DNA from: Diphasiastrum complanatum
Lineage: Eukaryota > Streptophyta > Lycopodiopsida > Lycopodiales > Lycopodiaceae
Direction of reading: 5' to 3'
Assembly (NCBI GenBank): GCA_029204225.1
Contig: CM055101.1
Coordinates: 886,987-950,986, forward strand
DNA: 64,000 bases
Translations under genes and position numbers: made by a program
Shown: positions 56,676 to 64,000 of the stretch, one piece after another
Layout of the letters: the number at the start of each line of letters is the position of its first letter
Numbering within the stretch: position 1 is the first letter of the stretch
The notes under the pieces: model-generated
Told to the model about the DNA's origin: nothing
The model's database searches: none
What the model saw: only the letters and a program-made list of their open reading frames with translations

Positions 56676-57574
56676 GTAGGATGAGCTATAGTTGCTCTCT
56701 CGTCTGCTCTAATCTTTCTTGGTTATGGGATTTTGGTTGCAGTCAATGGCCGCATGACCCTTCTTGTGACAGTGGGTGCACTCTATCTTTAGATTGAGCC
56801 AGCACTTATCAATAGTATGGCCTTCTCATGTTCATCTCGTGCAGGTCTTATTCTCACCATTCTGTTGTCTCGGTTTGTTTCTGCTCTTCCATTTGTCTTC
56901 TTTGGCTCCCTCTGACTGCTACCTTTGATCTTGTCTTTAGCCTGACTCCCACTTAGGCTTGAAATTCTTCTTCTACTTCTCTTTGTTGCTGTAGAGAGCT
57001 TGATCAAAGTTATCCTTGTCATCAAGGTGTTCACGGCCTTCCACCTCTTTTCTGATCTCGATTATAGCCTTCTCAAGGGTCACCTCTGGATCTTTAGCAA
57101 GTAGTGTTTGGGTCGTTTGAAACGATCTTGGTAGAGCTCGCAGCATGTATGTGAGCTACTTCTCTGTTGAGACTGCATTCTCTGTTCTGAAATTGTGCAG
57201 CGAGAGGAACAAGTCCTTCATGTTTCTAATGAAGGAAGTGAGGTCTTTACCATTGGTCAGCTGATCTTCAAGAAGCATAATTTGGCTTTGTGATTTCATT
57301 TGAAATCTAGTCAACAAAGTATCCCACATTTCCTTTGCTTTGGAGAGTGTGGCTAGATCAAGTGTCAAGCTGTCTTCAATGGATGAGGACAACACAGCTA
57401 TTGACTTGTCATTCTTCTCTCTCCATTCGTGTAGCTCTTTGCCAGTGGTTGTCGGCATCTCTTCTATGCCATCAACCTAGGGCCATAGACCTTCTCCTTC
57501 CATCCTAGGAAGTTTGATCCTGACAAGTCAAAGATTGTGCAGATCTTTGATTGAATGCTGCTAGTGGATGCCAT
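56676..57574 (-). pseudogene. Copia gag with zinc knuckle
   Basis: Starts MASTSSIQSKICTIFDLSG at 57574, with a stop near 57475. Then EKNDKSIAVLSSSIEDSLTL, KAKEMWDTLLTRFQMKSQSQ, a stop after STEK, YMLRALPRSFQTTQ, a Lys-rich region, and a CCHC knuckle CTHCHKKGHAAIDC near 56740-56785. It is a different gag family from E1-E3. Confidence 0.85.
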
Positions 57575-57612
57575 AGCCTGAAGGAATCAGACAGAGGCTT
57601 CGATAATCAAAA

Positions 57613-57630
57613 GTCATGGCTCTAATTCCA
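57613..57630 (-). promoter_or_regulatory. Copia primer-binding site
   Basis: Minus strand TGGAATTAGAGCCATGAC, 39 bp upstream of the gag ATG. Two mismatches from the initiator-Met type in the first 12 bases. Confidence 0.65.
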
Positions 57631-57631
57631 C

Positions 57632-58314
57632 TGATGGGAAATAGTCGCGAAGCGAAATGAAACATAGCAAATCGAAACACAACGAAATGAAACGAAGCGA
57701 AACGCGATGAAGACCGGATAGATCCGACTTGACAAGACTAGCTACTGCTATTGACTATGGTGTAATTCTCTTCCAAGGACCAGATCTTCTGACAATCTAT
57801 TGTAAAAATTAAATTTGTAAACATCAAATAATATTGAAAAAACAACAACGGAAATTTATCTACCACTAGCATGCATTCCAATATTGTAGATCATACACAT
57901 CACAAAATACAGCATTGAGAAAATCACTAGTATTATCAGAACTGAATTTACAATCTTCTTTTTGAGAATTGTCTGCTTCCCAGAACAGCACATTGGCGCG
58001 AAGGAGATGTTCTCTCTCACGAAAAGTATGACTGTCTACTGTTGTAAACTCACTCTGTGTCCATGACTATCTTCTTGATTGCCTACTTCTTGATGCATCT
58101 AGCAATACATATATTGAGAGTAACATTTTGGATTAGAGAGATTAAATGATCTACAACTAATCTTAGATTACAAGAGTGGTGGATTAGACACATCCTAATG
58201 CTCTTCTACTGACGTCATCATATCAGATCAGAAAGCTATATTATATGGTACTTGTTTGATCTCCCTGGTCCTTTGGAGCACAAAGAGTTTCGTGTCGTGT
58301 CATGTTGTTTGACA
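57632..58314 (-). repeat. Candidate copia 5' LTR
   Basis: Minus strand would start TGTCAAACAAC and end TTTCCCATCA, one base before the PBS. It contains several GAAACGAA-type motifs near the U5 end. The left partner LTR is not in the window, so the outer boundary is a guess from the TG/CA rule. Confidence 0.45.
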
Positions 58315-58379
58315 TTCTCCTTTTGCTTGTGCATTAGTTGCCTTCTGCCCGTTGGACTGTGCCTTCATGCTGTAGGCCT

Positions 58380-58640
58380 TTCGCCTTTAGATTCAAGAAC
58401 ATTTTTGCGACTTTAAGAGCAGTGTCGCTTTTTCAAGGGAACCTTTGCTTTTATCCGGAAGGCATTTGGCGACAATGTCGCTTTTTCTCGAAGGGCGAAA
58501 AAGCAGACTTTAGGGCATAAACCAGTTTGAAGGAAAATCTCGCTTTTCTAAGGGCAAGTGTCATTTTTCTAAGGGTCTAAAAACCTTTCTAAGCCATTTT
58601 AGTGACAGTGTCACCTTTTTCGCAAAAATGCAAAAAATGC
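58380..58640. repeat. Degenerate short repeat cluster
   Basis: Five imperfect copies of a (g)tgtcgctttttc(t)aaggg-like phrase at about 58421, 58476, 58536, 58558 and 58607, spaced unevenly. Confidence 0.6.
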
Positions 58641-59119
58641 AATAGTGTCAAGAAAAGTTCTCAGAGTTATTTTCTAAGTGTTTTAGACCTAGGGATGAAT
58701 TTTTCCTTATGACCCAAAAATGTAAACTGTGCGACGAAACAATTCAAAAATATAGACTGTGCGAAACATAGTTCAAAATGCGTAGAATGAAAATATTGAA
58801 GATTAATCCAAACTTCCGCGATGTCACACAAACAAATTCATAATTTACAAGTCCAAAAGAACGTGATTTGGAAGTATTGTTTTTACTTGCAAAATAAGTG
58901 GTTAACTTTAGTATACACAAAAATACTACCAATGCACTGCACAAAATCAGATAAGTTTAAATACACATTTCTACAAGTTTTTAATATTCAAATAAATGTC
59001 TCATCTCGTAGAAAGTCTCGTCTGGCATTCAAAAATCATTAAAAATATAGTATACAAACATTTCCCAAAAACATCGTCTTCAAAGACATCTTTCTCTGTG
59101 AAATTTTTTCATCAATTCA
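58641..59119. other. Unassigned stretch
   Basis: AT-rich; no gene recognised. Confidence 0.4.
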
Positions 59120-59985
59120 TGAACATGTGCTAAAACTTGCTGCTCATTAGTTGTCGGCCACATATACCCAACAATAATAGCTAATACCATTGCTTCTCCC
59201 CTAGATAGAAGTCTCCCTTTGCTTTACCATTGTTCCAATTTCAAGAGTTGCAGTTCTTCAAAAATTGATCTGATTTCGATTGAACTTTTTGCACTCTCCT
59301 TTCTACAAATAGGGGATGTCAGTCCATGATGCCCTGGTGTTTTTATGACTGGCCATAAATACCCATACAATACATGACTCTCTGATATTGGTGCCTGACA
59401 AATACGATGTGATACTATATAAGATCGAATGTCCTTTTGCATTTTTGTTGCATCTAGTAATGGCCAAAGCTCTTGCAACAAAAAGTCTTCACCACTTTGG
59501 CCATCCCAACCAGCAAATACAAATGGAAAAACACAATTTCCTACATGATTCTGATGCAAGCTTTGTAAGGTGAGGATTGTGTTTTGATCGTGTAATTTTT
59601 GAAGTGTTTCCAAACACTAACCAAAGGCTTGAAGCTTGCACAAACATGCTTGTTATTAGGTCTCATCAGACCAGTCTGGTAGCAATTTTCTTGAAACTAG
59701 AGCATAAACAATGGCAGCTTGCAACCAAATTTTCTCTTGATATAGCTATAAGACTTTAGGGTATATCTAGATACCATGGTTGACTGTATTCCAACCCTGC
59801 AAGTTGATGTTAGCTTTGCCAAGAACTCTGAGCATCCAAGTCAAAGTTGCAACCATTTTCCCTCGTGATAATCAACATTTGACAGAGGAAGCTTTCTATC
59901 CCAACGTTTAATTAATACTCCATTCAAATCCAATATAACATATAAAGGTTCAATTTGTGGATCAACACGAAAGAATACCTGGATT
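59120..59985 (-). pseudogene. FCP1/NIF-type HAD phosphatase-like pseudogene
   Basis: On the minus strand, VILDLNGVLIKRWDRK matches the plant FCP1-like variant of HAD motif I (DLNG in place of DLDG). Then, across stops and frame changes, come EFLAKLTSTCRVGIQSTM (the WSS-like strand), RKFGCKLPLFML, CYQTGLMRPNNKHV and VSVWKHFKNY. A final open frame (59224-59613) has the CVFPFVFAGWDGQSGEDFLL segment and LWPLLDATKMQKDIRSY. Order and spacing match a CTD-phosphatase-like domain. At least two stops (near 59850 and 59710) and two frameshifts make it non-functional. The Asp of motif I is kept. Confidence 0.6.
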
Positions 59986-61957
59986 GACACAATTCACTCA
60001 ATGTATAAAAGCACAGTGTATGAAAATCAAATAAACAATTATGTCTATTGAAGAAAAAATGTAGCTTAAGAGAGAGACAAATGAACAATTGTATCTATTC
60101 AAGCAAATAGTTTTCAACATCCATAAAAACAAGTCAATGAGAGCAATTAATAACCAAAGCTTAAACAAGGCTTTCAATATATAGTTTGCTTCCATCAATT
60201 CTCGACAAGTTTGAAACGCTGGAGTTGCACTCCTCATTATGTGTGATATTCAAATCTTCCTCATGTCCTGGTCTTATTATATTGATAGAGGAAGATTGAT
60301 CCAATGCCTAAAGTTCTTTTTCATTACCAACATACGAATCATCATGACAATGCTTGCTTGAATGTTCTGTTCATACACACATTGTGCTCAACTCAAATTT
60401 ATAATTGTTAAAAAAAAAAACTCAATGCACTCCTCAAAATCTTATGAAAAAGTCGTCAAGCTTGTACTTCAAATGTGGCATTATTGGCATAAAAAAACAC
60501 GCATTGTATGTATATTCAAGTGGTATTTTCTGAATATATGCACTCCCTTTATATATACAATTTTGTTTTTAATTGCAATGTATAACTATCGATCGAATCA
60601 AATCTACGCATTACAAGCATGACAATACATTGCTCTATCTTCGTGTCTCTTCCTATAAAACATGCTCTCTCCATCTTTCTCTCTCTATCTCTCTCTCTTC
60701 TATTACAATGTGTGCTAAAACTTGCAATTATGCTATATCAATAATTTATTATTCTAAAATGTGAAATGTTACTATTAGAAAATTGAAAATTGTTCACAAC
60801 CAAGACTTGTGAAAGTACTAAAATGCCAAACAACTGTGATTCAAAAGTCGCATAAAAACATCAACGGCTTCTTCATGAAATAAAACCCAACAATAGTATA
60901 TTTAAAATAGCAACGACTTGAATAGATGACATTATGTACAAAAGAATAAACTAGAAATGCAAATAAAAATATTGTATCATAGTTACAACCTCTACATTAT
61001 GATTGTAGCATAACCACCTCATATACCTTCTTGAGGCTCTTCATTTTTGTCAAGGTCTTGCTCTCTGTCCGTAATTCGATCAACTGAATTAATTTACTCA
61101 TCGTGGACCACGACCAACTTCATGAAAAACTTCTTGTATACCAGTATTAACAACAACTTCTTCATAGTCTGAATCATTTGAAAATAGACCTTTTGGTTGA
61201 CTAATAGAAGACAACAGAGATTGCAGATTTGGAATCATGTCCACCGGAGATGGTCCCATGGAAGACAAGCTCAAGCACCATCTTTGCTTAACTCAGCTAT
61301 GGTGTCTCACCTCACTATAAAAGGATCACAAAAATCCATATGAGTCAACCAAAGATATGACATGTCGTCGCTTGGTAACGCATGCTTGGCCTAGTAGCCC
61401 ACTGGTGTAAGCATCAACAACCACTTCAGAGTCTCCTACAAGTTCATACGAATTGTGAGATATCTATATGGCATATCACAGTTGGTTCATAACAACAAGT
61501 AGTATACAAATAATGTCTGAGAAAAAAACAAACGAGAAGTTAAAACTTACTTGTTAACCATGTAATCAGCTTCTCATAAACCAGAGTGATTTCAAATTGG
61601 CATAAAGTGGACCTCCCACCATGCCAACAAATTCAAATTTTGGTTTTTCTATTAAGAAACGATGTCGCAACATTTTTTATACATTTTTTGAACCGTCCTC
61701 GTCATCATCAATGGATGCATGGCCTACAAAAATTATCGAAATCACAAATCAAAACCCTTTTGATGCAATTCTTGAAAGGGAAATACCGTCTTAGTAGTAG
61801 TTGAAACGAAACACGTCACCATAAAATCTTGGCTTGTTTCCAAAACATCACAAGCCATATAATTCAAATATGTATATGTACCAATTTCAACGTGAATATT
61901 TAATGAGAAAGAGTTTAATGCTTGCAAACAGGCATACCAGCATTGCGTTGTATGGAT
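59986..61957. other. Unassigned flank of the right-edge element
   Basis: AT-rich with a CT-rich run near 60660-60700. The minus strand at about 61230-61480 has open stretches (e.g. YELVGDSEVVVDAYTSGLL) that could be decayed coding sequence. Family unknown. Confidence 0.4.
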
Positions 61958-62612
61958 TGTGAAAAATACAAATCCTAAGTGGATCTAAACTCCAAGATCA
62001 TTGGCTTGAATGCTTGCACTCCAAACTACATAAGCTAGGAATTGGCAACACATTCTATGCTACCTAGAATGCAAAGAACTTGATCAAAAAGCATTTATCA
62101 CAAATGGAAACTTCCATAAACATCAAGTGCGGCCCAAAATAGCATTATACAGTCCATAATACATCAGCCTACCACTTTTGGAAAGCACCTAAGATCATAC
62201 ACAATAGCTTGAAGACAATACACACAACAATGCTCTCAATGGAGGAAGAAACAATGACAATGATCTATTGATCTCAATGAAGCATACAAAAGGTTTCTCC
62301 AACCTGTTCTCCACGACTTCCCTACTATTTATGGATGAGGAAGATGACTCTCTCTCCTCTCTCTAGAAGGTACTTGACCCTAGATATTCCCTATATAGGA
62401 AAAATAGCTAAAAATGGCTTATATGACCAAAATACATCAAAATGGTCTCATTTTGAAGGGTATGAAGTTTGACACTTCATCATACTGAAAAAATACAGTA
62501 AATAAAAACATTGTGGCCTGGTTCACACGTGCAAAACTCCAGAACCAAAACTATTTACAATTTTAGCCAATTTAGGCCTCAAACTAGCTAGGAAATGTTG
62601 ACAATTTTCACA
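61958..62612 (-). repeat. E4 3' LTR
   Basis: 655 bp. 61958-62203 matches the last 246 bp of the E1/E2 LTR with about one mismatch. Upstream, U3 is clearly homologous but diverged, with several indels. The G-box core CACGTG is kept at about 62526-62531, though the 16-bp palindrome is broken. TATA-like CATAAATAG on the minus strand near 62330. Confidence 0.9.
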
Positions 62613-64000
62613 CTCCCTCTTCAACATTGGATGCTAGTTTCAACATAGTCTTTGAGCACATTCCAAGATTAGATCTATGCATTAAATATAGGTCCTTTCC
62701 CAATGGTTTGGTGAAGATATCAGCCACACACTCCTTTGAAGAGACATGTTGAAGCTCCACCTCTTTGGCAATGACTTGATCTCTCACAAAATGGTGAGCA
62801 ATCTCAATGTGCTTGCTCCTTGCATGAAAAACAGGATTGCTTGCCAAGCTTTGGGCTGAAAGGTTATCACAAAGTATGATTGGAGTCTTCTCTGGTTCCA
62901 GCAAGTGAAGATCCAATAACATCCTCTTGATCCAAAGAATCTCCTTGGTGCATGTTGTTAATGCCTTGTACTCGGCTTCGGTGGAAGATAGAGAGATAGT
63001 TGGTTGCTTCTTTGATAGCCATGAGACCACTCCATCTCCAAGATAGATTGCAAAGGCACTTGTTGACTTCCTATCCATTTGATCACCTGCAAAATCTGAA
63101 TCTGAAAATCCACAAAGGTTAGGTGTAGTACCTCCATACAAGATGCCAAAATCTCTAGATCCCGAGATGTATCTAAGTACTCTCTTTCCTAGCTTCCAAT
63201 GAGCCTCACTAGGATCTTGCATAAATTGACTTAGTTTACCAACCACAAAGCTTAGATCAGGTCTTGTGATGGTTAACCATATAAGAGATCCTATTAGCTT
63301 TCTATAGAGAGTAATGTCCTTGAAGGATCTTTCATTACTTCTTGTAGTTAGCTTTACATTTGATTCCATAGGAGTAGAAACAACTTTACAATCTTCCATA
63401 TGAAACCTTTTTAGAATAGAGTTAACATACTTTTCTTGACATATGAATGTAGATTTAGAAGTTCTAATAATCTTTATTCCTAAGATATAATGAAGTTTAC
63501 CAAGATCTTGAATTTCAAACTCTCTTTTGAGTGCCATCTTGATTTCATCTATATCTAGATTGTTACCACCACTTAAGATAATGTCATCAACATAGATCAA
63601 AAGTAAAGTGATATCATTTTCATTCAATCTAAAGTAGAGAGAATGATCATACTCACTCATAACAAAGTTTTGAGAAAGTAAGAAGGAATTGAGCTTAGCA
63701 TACCAACTCCTTGGTGCTTGCTTTAGCCCATACAAACTCTTTTGGAGATAGCACACATGATTAGGCTCATCATGTGAAACATAGCCCTCAGGTTGCTCCA
63801 TGTAAATATCTTCTTCAAGATCACCATTCAAGAAGGCATTAGTAACATCCATTTGCCACATATCCCAATCATAAAGAGTTGCAAGAGAGATTAGGATTCG
63901 AATAGTTACCATCTTTGCCACGGGTGCAAAGGTCTCATCATAGTCAATACCATATTCTTGAGCATACCCCTTTGCCACCAACCTTGCCTTGTACTTGTTG
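62608..64000 (-). CDS. E4 pol: reverse transcriptase and RNase H (partial, 5' end outside window)
   Basis: Open from the window edge to a TGA at 62608-62610, whose codon lies within the first bases of the LTR. Counting from the Met at 63981: RT motif MDVTNAFLNG (Asp 45), YVDD at 130-133, and RNase H SDSDFAGD (~293-300), STEAEY (~333-338), CDN (371-373) and HARSKHIEIAHHFV near the end. No stop or frameshift. The protein would copy element RNA to DNA; integrase and gag should lie to the right. The C-terminus MLKLASNVEEGV overlaps the PPT. Confidence 0.93.
   Translation of the reverse strand, partial: NKYKARLVAKGYAQEYGIDYDETFAPVAKMVTIRILISLATLYDWDMWQMDVTNAFLNGDLEEDIYMEQPEGYVSHDEPNHVCYLQKSLYGLKQAPRSWYAKLNSFLLSQNFVMSEYDHSLYFRLNENDITLLLIYVDDIILSGGNNLDIDEIKMALKREFEIQDLGKLHYILGIKIIRTSKSTFICQEKYVNSILKRFHMEDCKVVSTPMESNVKLTTRSNERSFKDITLYRKLIGSLIWLTITRPDLSFVVGKLSQFMQDPSEAHWKLGKRVLRYISGSRDFGILYGGTTPNLCGFSDSDFAGDQMDRKSTSAFAIYLGDGVVSWLSKKQPTISLSSTEAEYKALTTCTKEILWIKRMLLDLHLLEPEKTPIILCDNLSAQSLASNPVFHARSKHIEIAHHFVRDQVIAKEVELQHVSSKECVADIFTKPLGKDLYLMHRSNLGMCSKTMLKLASNVEEGV
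62613..62622 (-). promoter_or_regulatory. E4 polypurine tract
   Basis: GAAGAGGGAG on the minus strand, identical to E1/E2 and inside the pol reading frame. Confidence 0.9.

Larger units (their letters stand above)
61958..64000 (-). mobile_element. E4: 3' part of an apparently autonomous copia element, same LTR family as E1/E2
   Basis: Minus strand: RT-RNase H, PPT and a 3' LTR; the rest lies beyond the window. The LTR ends TGTGAAAATTG/TTTTTCACA and the PPT GAAGAGGGAG are those of E1/E2. The flank outside the LTR is tggat (61953-61957), whose partner is out of view. Confidence 0.9.

Noticed and set aside
59224-59613. Gypsy integrase finger from the ...SYIVSHRICQ string
   Set aside because: The Cys/His pattern is incomplete, and the upstream DLNGVL and later blocks fit an FCP1-like phosphatase in order.
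1-64000. CRISPR arrays, bacterial operons, phage genes
   Set aside because: No regularly spaced direct repeats with unique spacers, and all coding signals are plant retroelement, CACTA or host type.

Overview
This is nuclear DNA from a land plant with a transposon-rich genome. The evidence is plant-type LTR retrotransposons (Ty1/copia and Ty3/gypsy) primed by initiator-Met tRNA, a CACTA-type DNA transposon, a tRNA-derived SINE, GA/GT microsatellites, and remnants of two plant-like host genes (a BYPASS1-like protein and an FCP1-type phosphatase). The clade cannot be fixed from this window. I saw no rRNA, standalone tRNA, CRISPR array or bacterial operon, and no convincing intact host gene.

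Layout. 1-1.6 kb: BYPASS1-like gene with a frameshift; a piece of its 3' end recurs at 8.5-9.0 kb and 34.0-34.4 kb. 1.8-9.0 kb: nested fragments of copia gag, a chromodomain-type gypsy integrase and its LTR, plus dispersed modules that recur at 14.6-16.9, 23-25 and 31-36.6 kb. 9.02-14.59 kb: complete LTR element E1. 16.9-21.9 kb: degenerate minus-strand copia element E3, with a SINE in its leader. 21.9-25.0 kb: copia gag/protease/integrase debris. 25.03-30.61 kb: complete LTR element E2, nearly identical to E1. 30.6-38.1 kb: more modules and a short-LTR copia fragment. 38.1-43.8 kb: microsatellites, a SET-like ORF and a CACTA transposase relic. 43.8-49.9 kb: unassigned DNA and scrambled gypsy/copia fragments. 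49.9-53.0 kb: copia pol with five stops in one frame. 53.3-58.3 kb: minus-strand gypsy and copia fragments with LTRs. 59.1-60.0 kb: FCP1-like pseudogene. 61.96-64.0 kb: 3' part of an apparently intact minus-strand copia element.

The most interesting system is E1/E2 together with the element at the right edge. E1 and E2 are structurally complete (LTRs, primer-binding site, polypurine tract, target-site duplications) but carry no protease, integrase or reverse transcriptase. Instead a copia-type gag with a zinc knuckle continues, in one 1030-codon frame, into about 760 residues I cannot assign. The right-edge element has the same LTR family, the same polypurine tract and an intact RT/RNase H, so it is a strong candidate for the autonomous partner that mobilises E1/E2 in trans. 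Its LTR matches E1/E2 almost perfectly over the last ~246 bp but is clearly diverged upstream. A palindrome centred on CACACGTGTG, containing a G-box core, recurs in LTRs or leaders of different copia families here.
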